A stretch of 64,000 nt of DNA, taken from the IMG/VR virus record IMGVR_UViG_3300020471_000623, positions 18,085 to 82,084 of that record. One strand, written 5' to 3'. Position numbers and translations under genes: made by a program. The DNA comes from a virus. The stretch's first letter is position 1. The number at the start of each line of letters is the position of its first letter. The notes under the pieces are model-generated. The model worked only from the letters and a program-made list of their open reading frames with translations, was not told where the DNA came from and searched no databases. This document shows, one piece after another, positions 49,744 to 57,897 of this stretch.

Positions 49744-50778
49744 ATGTTACATATAGATTTGAAATATATTAATATGATCTCGCACAGGCTAGATCGTTTT
49801 AAACGTAAGGATGATTATCTATTTAACTTCCGTTGCCCTATCTGTGGCGACAGCCAGACCAAAAAGAACAAGGCTCGAGGATACATTTACAAGAAAAAGA
49901 ACGATATGTTCTACAAGTGCCATAACTGTGGTGCTGGGACGACTTTTGGTGGATTGTTAAAGATAGTTGATTCTCTTCTTTATCCTCAATATGTAATGGA
50001 GAGATATTCAGAAGGTGTAGCAGGTCCTCGAGCCAACAAAGAACCAGATTTTAAATTTGAACAACCTGATTTTTCTGGCGTAAAGACTTCCAGACTTATA
50101 GACAACATTATGGATAGAGTTGATAAGTTGCATGAACAATGTGAACTTAATGATTCTAATCATATTGCTGTAGATTATTGTAAGAAGAGGAAGATTCCTA
50201 AAGAAAAATGGGATAGGCTATATCATATAGAAGACATCTCAAAGATACATCAGTTAGCTCCTAAATACAAAGATAGGATTAAAACTACAGAGCCTCGTCT
50301 TGCTATCCCATTTTTCGACAGGGAGGGTAAGATGACTGCTATTAGTTTAAGAGACTATGGCAACAATCCTTTGAAGTATATATTGGTAAAGATGAATGAG
50401 AATTCTTCTACAATTTATGGCTTAGATGTTATAAATTATAATGAGCCTGTAAAAATTGTAGAGGGTCCTTTGGATAGTTTATTTTTGGACAATGCAATAG
50501 CTTGTGCAGGAACATCTTTTAACAAAATAGAGTCATTGAACTTACCTGAAGACAGAGTAATTATAGTGGATAACCAACCTAAAAATAAAGAAGTATGTAA
50601 CATTATCCACAACTTAATTAAGGCTGGAGAGAAGGTTGTTATTTGGCCTGAAGATGTAGAACAGAAAGATATTAATGATATGATACTTGGCGGTGTCGAC
50701 GTTGAGAATCTTATAAGTAATAATGTCTTTCATAAATTAGAAGCTGAACTTCGGTTCACAAATTGGAGAAAGTGTTAA
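49744..50778 (+). CDS. 61: DNA primase gp61
   Basis: A protein of 344 residues from ATG 49744. The zinc-binding domain has CPIC at 31-34 and CHNC at 59-62. A Toprim-type region follows with KIVEGPLDSLFLDNAIACAG. It makes RNA primers with gp41 helicase. The sequence start MLHIDLKYIN fits related phage primases, so this ATG is right even though no leader room exists downstream of the promoter. Confidence 0.9.
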   Translation: MLHIDLKYINMISHRLDRFKRKDDYLFNFRCPICGDSQTKKNKARGYIYKKKNDMFYKCHNCGAGTTFGGLLKIVDSLLYPQYVMERYSEGVAGPRANKEPDFKFEQPDFSGVKTSRLIDNIMDRVDKLHEQCELNDSNHIAVDYCKKRKIPKEKWDRLYHIEDISKIHQLAPKYKDRIKTTEPRLAIPFFDREGKMTAISLRDYGNNPLKYILVKMNENSSTIYGLDVINYNEPVKIVEGPLDSLFLDNAIACAGTSFNKIESLNLPEDRVIIVDNQPKNKEVCNIIHNLIKAGEKVVIWPEDVEQKDINDMILGGVDVENLISNNVFHKLEAELRFTNWRKC

Positions 50779-51431
50779 TGAAAGTCGAATTGATTGGCTT
50801 AACCAAGCCATCAGCATCCACAGGATGTAATACAGCAGATGAGTTGGTAGCTTACACAGCTAGAGTTAGTAACCCTACTAATCAAAATAACAACAAAACT
50901 GCCCCTAAATTATTAAAATATTTAATTAAGAATGAACATTGGAGCCCTTTTGAGATGGTTTCTGTTCAGATGTCAATTACAACTACTAGAGATATATCTA
51001 GACAGATTATAAGGCATCGTAGTTTTAGTTTTCAGGAATTTAGCCAAAGGTATGCTGAGGCACCTGAACAAATTTACACAAGAGAGGCAAGGTTGCAAGA
51101 TCCTGATAACAGACAAAATAGTATTTCTAGTGATGATGTAGCTCAAGCACTTAGGTTTCGTAAACTACAAGAAAAAGTAGGTATGGAGGCCAGAACAGCA
51201 TACAACAAAGCCCTATCAGATGGAATAGCAAAAGAACAGGCAAGAGCTTTATTGCCTGAGGGCTTAACTGAAACGACATTATTGATGTCAGGAAGTTTAA
51301 GGAGTTGGATTCATTACTGTGATCTAAGAATGGGTAATGGGACACAAAAAGAACACGCAGAAATAGCTCAGATGTGTTGGAGCATTATATCACAACACTT
51401 CCCATCTGTAGCAGCAGCAATGGAACAGTAA
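50778..51431 (+). CDS. thyX: Flavin-dependent thymidylate synthase ThyX
   Basis: A protein of 217 residues from ATG 50778, overlapping the gp61 TAA. The signature RHRSFSFQEFSQRY (RHRxxSxxxxSxR) is at residues 79-92. A C-terminal LRMGNGTQKEHAEIAQMCWS segment is also typical. It makes dTMP from dUMP using methylenetetrahydrofolate and NADPH, with FAD. It starts the nucleotide unit thyX-nrdA-queC-nrdB. Confidence 0.93.
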   Translation: MKVELIGLTKPSASTGCNTADELVAYTARVSNPTNQNNNKTAPKLLKYLIKNEHWSPFEMVSVQMSITTTRDISRQIIRHRSFSFQEFSQRYAEAPEQIYTREARLQDPDNRQNSISSDDVAQALRFRKLQEKVGMEARTAYNKALSDGIAKEQARALLPEGLTETTLLMSGSLRSWIHYCDLRMGNGTQKEHAEIAQMCWSIISQHFPSVAAAMEQ

Positions 51432-53228
51432 ATGCCAAGAACAGAATACAAAGGAATACAGATAGACTATGACAGGGACAAATTATTTGACTCCCTAGGA
51501 TTACAGAGATTGAAAGAAAGTTATATGAAAGAGGAGGAAACTTCTCCTCAAGAAAGATTTGCCTTTGTATCAGCAACATTTGGTTCTAATCCAGAACATG
51601 CACAACGATTATATGAATATGCTAGTAAACATTGGCTATCCTATTCTACACCTATTCTTTCATTTGGAAGAAGTAAAAAGGGTATGCCTATTTCATGTTT
51701 TTTAAATTACATTAATGATACGGCGGAGGGTTTAGTTGAAAACTTATCTGAAACAAACTGGCTTAGCATGCTTGGTGGTGGTGTCGGTATTGGCTTTGGT
51801 ATCAGGTCATCTGATGATAAGTCTACTGGTGTTATGCCTCACCTTAAGACTTATGATTCATCCTGTCTCGCATATAGACAGGGTCGCACTAGAAGGGGCT
51901 CTTATGCTACTTATCTTGACATCTCTCATCCAGATGTCCTCATGTTTTTAGAAATGAGAAAACCTACGGGTGACCCTAATATGAGATGTCTTAATCTACA
52001 TCACGGTATAAACATTACAGATAGTTTTATGCAGATTATAGAGAGATGTATGCAAGACCCTAGTGCTGATGATGGTTGGAATTTAGTTGACCCTAACTCA
52101 GGACTAATTAAAGAAACTGTATCTGCTAAAGAACTATGGCAAAAGATATTAGAACTAAGAATGGAAACAGGCGAACCTTATATTCATTATATTGATACAA
52201 GCAATAGGGATATGCCAGAGTTCCAGAAAGAATTAGGCTTAAGAATAAACCAGAGTAACTTATGTTCTGAGATTATATTGCCTACAAACGAACAACGAAC
52301 AGCAGTATGCTGTTTATCCTCTGTAAATTTAGAAAATTACGGAGCGTGGGTTCGAGACCCACAATTTTTAAGAGACGTGGCAGAAATGTTAGATAATGTT
52401 CTAACATTCTTTATTGACAATGCTCCTGATGAAGTTGGTAGAGCTAAATTTTCTGCTATGAGAGAAAGGAGTATAGGTGTTGGTGCTTTAGGTTTTCATG
52501 CTTACCTGCAAAAGAACGGTATTGCCTGGGAAACACCTGAAGCCAAAGGTGCTAACTTGAGATTATTTAGACATATAAGGAGCAAGTTAGATGAAGCTAA
52601 CAAAGAACTCGGAAAGGAACGAGGCGAAGCGCCAGATGCTAAAGGACGAGGGTTACGTTTTAGCCATGTTATGGCTGTCGCTCCCAATGCTTCTAGTAGT
52701 ATTATCATGGGGAACACCTCGCCATCTATTGAACCGTTTAGAGCTAATGCTTACAGACAGGACACATTATCCGGCGCCTTTCTTAATAAAAACAAGTATC
52801 TTGATGAGATCATTAAGAAGTATTGCGAAGAACATCCGAGAACAAATTACGACGAGGTTTGGTCCTCGATCATAAGTAATGATGGTAGTGTTCAGCATCT
52901 TACACAATTAACAGAAGAACAAAAGAACATATTTAAAACATCTATGGAAATAGATCAAAGGTGGTTGATAGAACACGCAGCAGATAGGCAGGAGTTTATA
53001 GATCAAGCACAAAGTTTAAACTTATTTTTTAGACCTGATACAAACATAGCATATTTACATGCTGTTCATTTCCTAGCATGGAAGTCAGGTGTTAAAACAT
53101 TATATTATTGTCGTTCAGAGAAGTTAGGTAAAGCAGATAAAGTATCTAAAAGAATTGAACGAGAGATTATACAAGAACTAGATATGAAGGAGATTGCAGA
53201 CGGAGAATGTCTAGCATGCGAAGGTTAA
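51432..53228 (+). CDS. nrdA: Ribonucleotide reductase class I alpha subunit NrdA
   Basis: A protein of 598 residues, shorter than T4 NrdA (about 750) because the N-terminal ATP cone is absent. QSNLCSEIILPT is the active-site Cys strand with Asn and Glu near residues 276-283. The C terminus ECLACEG holds the redox-active CxxC, expected to be reduced by glutaredoxin or thioredoxin. The lack of the ATP cone suggests no overall dATP inhibition, as in other phage RNRs. Its TAA overlaps the next ATG. Confidence 0.94.
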   Translation: MPRTEYKGIQIDYDRDKLFDSLGLQRLKESYMKEEETSPQERFAFVSATFGSNPEHAQRLYEYASKHWLSYSTPILSFGRSKKGMPISCFLNYINDTAEGLVENLSETNWLSMLGGGVGIGFGIRSSDDKSTGVMPHLKTYDSSCLAYRQGRTRRGSYATYLDISHPDVLMFLEMRKPTGDPNMRCLNLHHGINITDSFMQIIERCMQDPSADDGWNLVDPNSGLIKETVSAKELWQKILELRMETGEPYIHYIDTSNRDMPEFQKELGLRINQSNLCSEIILPTNEQRTAVCCLSSVNLENYGAWVRDPQFLRDVAEMLDNVLTFFIDNAPDEVGRAKFSAMRERSIGVGALGFHAYLQKNGIAWETPEAKGANLRLFRHIRSKLDEANKELGKERGEAPDAKGRGLRFSHVMAVAPNASSSIIMGNTSPSIEPFRANAYRQDTLSGAFLNKNKYLDEIIKKYCEEHPRTNYDEVWSSIISNDGSVQHLTQLTEEQKNIFKTSMEIDQRWLIEHAADRQEFIDQAQSLNLFFRPDTNIAYLHAVHFLAWKSGVKTLYYCRSEKLGKADKVSKRIEREIIQELDMKEIADGECLACEG

Positions 53229-53317
53229 TGGCACAACCACAGGCACAACAACGTCCTATCTGTCCTAAGCTCGAGGCTATTAAGAAGCAACAGCAGCAGG
53301 ATAGAAGGAATGGATAA
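53228..53317 (+). CDS. Tiny Gln-rich coupled ORF
   Basis: A frame of 29 codons whose ATG overlaps the NrdA stop (TAATG) and whose own end overlaps the QueC ATG at 53310. The product MAQPQAQQRPICPKLEAIKK with a Gln/Arg tail looks unstructured. It bridges two genes by translational coupling, so it may act mainly as a leader. Confidence 0.4.
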   Translation: MAQPQAQQRPICPKLEAIKKQQQQDRRNG

Positions 53318-53999
53318 TACAGATATTGCAAATTTTCTGATAACTGCCAATAAAGGTATATCAGATAAACAAACGATAGGTGTCGTTGTCTCTGGTGGTT
53401 TTGATAGTTCTTTGCTATGGTATTTTATTAATGAATATAAAAGGCCTGACCAAAAGGTTATTCCTTTTACAGTTCCAAAAGTAGATGGAGCACTAACATA
53501 CGCTAATAGAATGTTAGAATGGTATAGCAAATTAAAGAACACAAAGAGATTGCATCCTATTGTTATAAATCAAGAGGGTGTTGATTGGAATAGGAACGAT
53601 TATCAAGGAGATGAAGTTGCACAACAACTTCTAAATGGAATTAAGGAAATAGTAGATAACAATATGGCAGATGTAGTATTCACAGGTGTAAATGATTATC
53701 CACCACACTACAGAACATTATGTTCTTATCATACTCCTGCTCCTAGAAAGAAAGTTAGTGAAAGTGATTATGTTCACAACGGAGTTCCAATACAAGAAAT
53801 AATCAAACAACCTTTTGCTGATTATACAAAAGACTTTTTAGTAAGATTAGCATGGGAATTAGGAATATTAGATGACGTAGCAGAGTTTTCTCATAGCTGC
53901 GTTGAAAAAATTAGAGGCAGATGCAACGAATGTTTTTGGTGTAATGAAAGATCATGGGCATTCCAGGAGGCTGACTTATCAGACATAGGAAAAGAATAG
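53310..53999 (+). CDS. queC: QueC-like 7-cyano-7-deazaguanine synthase
   Basis: A protein of 229 residues with the PP-loop VVVSGGFDSSLLW at residues 25-37 (ATP pyrophosphatase) and a C-terminal SCVEKIRGRCNECFWCNERSWAF with the four-Cys zinc site, as in QueC. The enzyme makes preQ0 from carboxy-deazaguanine. Its place between nrdA and nrdB is unusual. With QueD at 1915 it points to a 7-deazaguanine pathway. FolE, QueE and a base-inserting enzyme such as DpdA are not visible here. Confidence 0.8.
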   Translation: MDNTDIANFLITANKGISDKQTIGVVVSGGFDSSLLWYFINEYKRPDQKVIPFTVPKVDGALTYANRMLEWYSKLKNTKRLHPIVINQEGVDWNRNDYQGDEVAQQLLNGIKEIVDNNMADVVFTGVNDYPPHYRTLCSYHTPAPRKKVSESDYVHNGVPIQEIIKQPFADYTKDFLVRLAWELGILDDVAEFSHSCVEKIRGRCNECFWCNERSWAFQEADLSDIGKE

Positions 54000-54994
54000 T
54001 GGCAACAAAGAAAAAATTAACAGACGAAAGGGATTATTTTAAACCGTTTAATTATCCTTGGGCGTATGAAGCATGGTTGAAACATGAACAATCACATTGG
54101 CTACATACAGAAGTCCCAATGGCAGAAGATGTAAAGGATTGGAAAGATAAATTATCTGACCCTGAGAAGGCATTCCTTACAAACATATTTAGATTTTTTG
54201 TGCAGGGAGATATTGATGTAGCAGGAGGTTATGTAAATAACTATCTGCCTTACTTCCCACAACCAGAAGTTCGTATGATGTTGTCGGGGTTTGCAGCTAG
54301 AGAGGCATTGCATGTCGCTGCCTATGCACACTTAATCGAGACTTTAGGTATGCCTGAATCTACATACAGTGAGTTCTTAGAGTATCAGACAATGGTAGAA
54401 AAACATGAATACTTTATGAAACTATCAGGACAAAACGGAACACCTGAATCTGTAGCTGCTAATATTGCAGCGTTCTCAGCATTTACAGAAGGCATGCAGT
54501 TATTCAGTTCATTTATTATGTTATTGAACTTCCCTCGTCATGGTAAGATGAAAGGCATGGGACAAATTATTACATGGTCTATTGTAGATGAAACAATGCA
54601 CGCAGAGTCTATGATACAATTATTTAAAACTTATGTAAAAGAAAATAGAGCCTTATGGAATGATAAGTTAAAGAAAGAAATTTATGACATAGCAGAAAAG
54701 ATGGTAGAACTAGAAGAAATGTTTATTGATACATGTTTTGCTATGGGAGATATGGAGAACTTAAAACCAGAACAAGTTAAAACATACATTAGATATATTG
54801 CAGATAGAAGGCTTATAAGTATGGGAATGAAAGGTATATTTAAAGTGAAAAGAAATCCTTTATTGTGGGTAGAAGAAATGATTAATGCTCCTACTCATAC
54901 AAACTTCTTTGAAAATAGAGCTACAGATTATGCACGTGGTGCTCTAAAAGGAGATTGGGGAGATGTCTGGGGTGCTGCACAGAATGGCAGATAG
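53999..54994 (+). CDS. nrdB: Ribonucleotide reductase class I beta subunit NrdB
   Basis: A protein of 331 residues from GTG 53999 (TAGTG overlap with queC). Metal ligands appear as Glu102 and His105 (REALHVAAY) with the candidate radical Tyr109, and later EGMQLF and DETMHAESM. It forms the di-iron tyrosyl radical that starts NrdA catalysis. The length is close to other phage NrdB. The end overlaps the zinc-ribbon gene. Confidence 0.93.
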   Translation: MATKKKLTDERDYFKPFNYPWAYEAWLKHEQSHWLHTEVPMAEDVKDWKDKLSDPEKAFLTNIFRFFVQGDIDVAGGYVNNYLPYFPQPEVRMMLSGFAAREALHVAAYAHLIETLGMPESTYSEFLEYQTMVEKHEYFMKLSGQNGTPESVAANIAAFSAFTEGMQLFSSFIMLLNFPRHGKMKGMGQIITWSIVDETMHAESMIQLFKTYVKENRALWNDKLKKEIYDIAEKMVELEEMFIDTCFAMGDMENLKPEQVKTYIRYIADRRLISMGMKGIFKVKRNPLLWVEEMINAPTHTNFFENRATDYARGALKGDWGDVWGAAQNGR

Positions 54995-55166
54995 AATTTA
55001 TTTAGAATGTGAGAAGTGTGAAGGTGTTGCAAGTATAGAACACGATCAAGATCATCACTTCTATAATATTAAATATTGCCCTTTTTGTGGCGAAGAATAC
55101 GAACAAGAAGATGAATTTAAAATGAGTGACCCATATGAAGAAGAATATGAAGCTGGACTTGAATGA
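54984..55166 (+). CDS. Small zinc-ribbon protein
   Basis: A protein of 60 residues from ATG 54984. CEKCEG and CPFCGEE form a two-CxxC zinc ribbon, with an acidic C-terminal tail. It overlaps both NrdB and the cupin. Function is unknown. Confidence 0.65.
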   Translation: MADRIYLECEKCEGVASIEHDQDHHFYNIKYCPFCGEEYEQEDEFKMSDPYEEEYEAGLE

Positions 55167-55476
55167 CATAGGCGGTGAAGTAGTAAAAGATAATGAAACT
55201 TATTTACTAAAAGACAACAAGTTTCTAAATAATCTAGTCTTAAGTAGCACACTACTAAATCCATTTAAACAAACAACAGGACATAACCACTCTGGACAGG
55301 AGGAAGTATATTTCTTTGTAAATGGTAGTGGTAGAATGTTATTAGATGATGAAGAGTTTCCTGTAGAAGCAGGAGATATTGTTCTCATACCTGATGGTGC
55401 TTTTCATAGAGTAATAAACGACACAGCAGAACCATTCTATTTTGTATGTGTATTTGACGGTAAGAGGAGTCATTAA
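55147..55476 (+). CDS. Cupin-domain protein
   Basis: A protein of 109 residues from about ATG 55147 (upstream in-frame ATGs at 55126 and 55135 are also possible). TTGHNHSGQEEVYFFVNGSG holds HxH and Glu of cupin motif 1, and GDIVLIPDGAFHRVIND holds the His of motif 2. It could bind a metal and act as an isomerase or dioxygenase. The substrate is unknown. Confidence 0.78.
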   Translation: MKLDLNDIGGEVVKDNETYLLKDNKFLNNLVLSSTLLNPFKQTTGHNHSGQEEVYFFVNGSGRMLLDDEEFPVEAGDIVLIPDGAFHRVINDTAEPFYFVCVFDGKRSH

Positions 55477-55718
55477 TGGAAAAACAACTAGAACTTGACT
55501 TTACATCTGAATGTCCAGAAGAAGCTAGAGAGTTAGGAATTAGATGGGAACCTAGAAATGCAACTCCAGAAGAAACAAAAGAATGGATAGACACAGAAAA
55601 TAAATGGTGGGCAGATAGAGCTTTGCATTTCGTTGCAATAGCATCTGTAATACAGTTCGTCATGATGGGGCTAATGTTGTTGTCTTTCTGGGGTATAAAT
55701 AACCTAGTATATGGCTAA
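55476..55718 (+). CDS. Small membrane protein
   Basis: A protein of 80 residues: an acidic soluble N-terminal half, then a hydrophobic segment (FVAIASVIQFVMMGLMLLSFW). The start overlaps the cupin stop (TAATG). No family is recognised. Confidence 0.55.
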   Translation: MEKQLELDFTSECPEEARELGIRWEPRNATPEETKEWIDTENKWWADRALHFVAIASVIQFVMMGLMLLSFWGINNLVYG

Positions 55719-56082
55719 ACGTAAGAAAACAAAAGAGAAAAAGAAGCATAGAGTATATTGCACATATTTTCCTGACGGGAGATATTATATAGGTTACTCA
55801 TGCAAGACAGATAAACAATTTGAAAAATATTTTGGTAGTTCTGCTATTGTAAAAGAATCTACAGAACATTTAAAAAAGGAAATTATAGCAGAATACGAAA
55901 CAAGAGCACCTGCAAAGATGCAGGAGTTTTTATTACAATGGCAACAACGACATGATGATTGTTGTATTAATGATATGTTACATGTAAGAATACGCTCTAG
56001 TTTTTTAAAAGACTTTGAACCTATCCATTGGACACCTAGTGTAGGTATGGTTCATTTTATGGAGGAGCCTAATGGAACATAG
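55711..56082 (+). CDS. GIY-YIG-like small protein
   Basis: A protein of 123 residues. A basic start (MAKRKKTKEKKKH) is followed by RVYCTYFPDGRYYIGYSCKT and EKYFGSS, which resembles the GIY-YIG nuclease strand pair (YxT...YYIG.S). The catalytic Arg/Glu positions are not certain and no DNA-binding repeats follow. It may be a free-standing endonuclease or a degenerate one. Confidence 0.5.
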   Translation: MAKRKKTKEKKKHRVYCTYFPDGRYYIGYSCKTDKQFEKYFGSSAIVKESTEHLKKEIIAEYETRAPAKMQEFLLQWQQRHDDCCINDMLHVRIRSSFLKDFEPIHWTPSVGMVHFMEEPNGT

Positions 56083-57496
56083 AAGCTTAACATTTATTAT
56101 AGGATTATTGTTCTCAGCACTCGCCGTATCAGGTGTAGCTGCTTACTTCTCAATAGTAGGACTAATGGCAATATTTAATGGGTTGCCTTACTCTATACTT
56201 GCTATGGGGATTGTTTTGGAAATAGCAAAACTTATTACTGCCTCTTGGATTTATCAGTATTGGTCCAGAGTAAAGTTTCTAATGAAAACTTACATGGTAT
56301 TAGCAGTAGTTATTCTATCCATAATAACATCTGTAGGTATATTTGGTTTTCTATCTAAAGCACACATAGAACAATCAGGACTAGCAGGCAATGCTGGTGC
56401 AGAAGTAACTCGTATAGAACAATTAATAGAACGAGAGCAGGGTAAAATAGAAGTAGCAGAAGAACGTATAGAAAGAATAGAGGCAGGCGGAACATTAGAT
56501 ATAACAGAAAGCATACGACAACAGGAAGAAATACGAGATACTGCATGGGATAGAGTTCAGGGTGATATAACATACGCCGAGAATCAAATTGAGTCTATTA
56601 GGTCTAATTTGAACCAAGATATAGATCAAAAGGAGCAAGAATTAGCAGAATTAGACGCTATTGTAGAGTCTTATACAAGTCAAGGAACTACAGGTAATCT
56701 AATAAACAGAACAGACAATGTAGCAAAGGGTATAGAAGTTAGAGAGAGCCAGAAAGTAGAACGTGAACTTATAGCAGATGAGATAGATGAACTTAGAACT
56801 TATGCTGAGGAACAAATAGCCAGCTATCGTAATCAAATAGCAGAATATAGAGCTGATACACAAACTACAATAGACAATGCCAATGCTGAAATAAACCGTC
56901 TAAGGGACAATGAGAGTGTCTCACAGGACAATAAAGACGAACAAATAGACAATATACAAGCAAAAATAGATGAGGCATATGATAAGATAGACGAATATAA
57001 TGTCACACTATTTGATAAAAGATCTATTGTCAGAGAATTAGAACAAGAAGTGGGTCCTATTAAATATGTAGCACAATTACTATATGGAGATGACTCGGCG
57101 AACAGCATCGACTCTGCAGTCCTTATACTAATACTATTGCTTATATTTGTATTTGACCCACTTGCCATTGTATTAGTTATTGCAGCTAATCTAAGTTTTA
57201 AAGAAAGATCAGGACAACTGATTACTCCTGTTAAACTAGAAGATTCTGTTGTTGACTTTGTGCATGAGGACTTACCAGAAGAACCTGAAATACAAAGAGA
57301 GACAACCATAGGAGAACGATTAGGTGCTAAAGACGATATACATATAGAGATGACAACAGATTCTCCTAAGGAAGAAGTAATAGGAGATGATTGGGTCAGT
57401 GATAAGTATGGACCAGAAGCAAGTATGGACGCTAAAAAAGAGAAAGACTTGCAATGGTTAATTGATAAAAAACTGAGAGGTAAAGATGCCAAATAA
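56072..57496 (+). CDS. Coiled-coil membrane protein
   Basis: A protein of 474 residues. About four N-terminal hydrophobic segments (residues 1-100), a long coiled coil (about 110-320, Glu/Arg/Gln-rich), another hydrophobic segment (SAVLILILLLIFVFDPLAIVLV) and an acidic C-terminal region. The layout recalls phage membrane proteins that span the envelope. No enzyme motif is present. A role in host membrane remodelling is a guess. Confidence 0.65.
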   Translation: MEHRSLTFIIGLLFSALAVSGVAAYFSIVGLMAIFNGLPYSILAMGIVLEIAKLITASWIYQYWSRVKFLMKTYMVLAVVILSIITSVGIFGFLSKAHIEQSGLAGNAGAEVTRIEQLIEREQGKIEVAEERIERIEAGGTLDITESIRQQEEIRDTAWDRVQGDITYAENQIESIRSNLNQDIDQKEQELAELDAIVESYTSQGTTGNLINRTDNVAKGIEVRESQKVERELIADEIDELRTYAEEQIASYRNQIAEYRADTQTTIDNANAEINRLRDNESVSQDNKDEQIDNIQAKIDEAYDKIDEYNVTLFDKRSIVRELEQEVGPIKYVAQLLYGDDSANSIDSAVLILILLLIFVFDPLAIVLVIAANLSFKERSGQLITPVKLEDSVVDFVHEDLPEEPEIQRETTIGERLGAKDDIHIEMTTDSPKEEVIGDDWVSDKYGPEASMDAKKEKDLQWLIDKKLRGKDAK

Positions 57497-57833
57497 AGAT
57501 ATAAAAGGTGATAATACAGAAATACAATACGAGCCACAACGTAATGACGATGCATGGCAAAATGCTGTATTAGAACATACAAAATTAGGTTATTCTATGT
57601 TTAGAATACACAAAGCTAATGGTGAAGTCAGGGAAATGATATGCACACTAAAAACAGATCTTATTCCTGAAACAAAAACAACCACAACAAAGTCTACAAA
57701 AGGCAATCTAACAGTATATGATCTTGAAAAAGAGGGCTGGAGAACAGTCAAATTCGACAGAGTTATATTTTGGAAGATGCTAGCAGACTATCCCGAACCA
57801 GAAAAAACAAGTAATTTTACCAAAAGAGACTAA
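57486..57833 (+). CDS. DUF2693-like small protein
   Basis: A protein of 115 residues. YSMFRIHKANGEVREMICTL and LTVYDLEKEGWRTVKFDRVI fit the DUF2693/SH3-like family of phage early proteins. It starts inside the end of the coiled-coil gene. The early promoter at 57840 follows its stop. Function unknown. Confidence 0.6.
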   Translation: MPNKDIKGDNTEIQYEPQRNDDAWQNAVLEHTKLGYSMFRIHKANGEVREMICTLKTDLIPETKTTTTKSTKGNLTVYDLEKEGWRTVKFDRVIFWKMLADYPEPEKTSNFTKRD

Positions 57834-57839
57834 ATTACC

Positions 57840-57868
57840 TTGACTCTAGGTCTAGCAGGTCTTATAAT
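57840..57868 (+). promoter_or_regulatory. Early-type promoter of the 57898 gene
   Basis: TTGACT (57840-57845), 17-base spacer CTAGGTCTAGCAGGTCT, TATAAT (57863-57868). It has the CTAGGT family start and a CTAGGTCTAG dyad. AAGGAG precedes the ATG at 57898. Confidence 0.8.
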
Positions 57869-57897
57869 TAGTATATGAAACTAAGGAGAAGACCTTT

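Noticed and set aside
52346-52362. A perfect tRNA T-arm look-alike, GTGGGTTCGAGACCCAC
   Set aside because: It lies inside nrdA and encodes AWVRDP in a conserved region. No acceptor, D or anticodon arm could be fitted around it, so I do not call a tRNA or attachment site.
56833-57582. Long minus-strand open frame of about 250 codons opposite the coiled-coil membrane protein
   Set aside because: It is a reflection of the biased codons of the + strand gene (Ser/Ile/Leu-rich product, no ribosome binding site) and conflicts with two well-supported genes.
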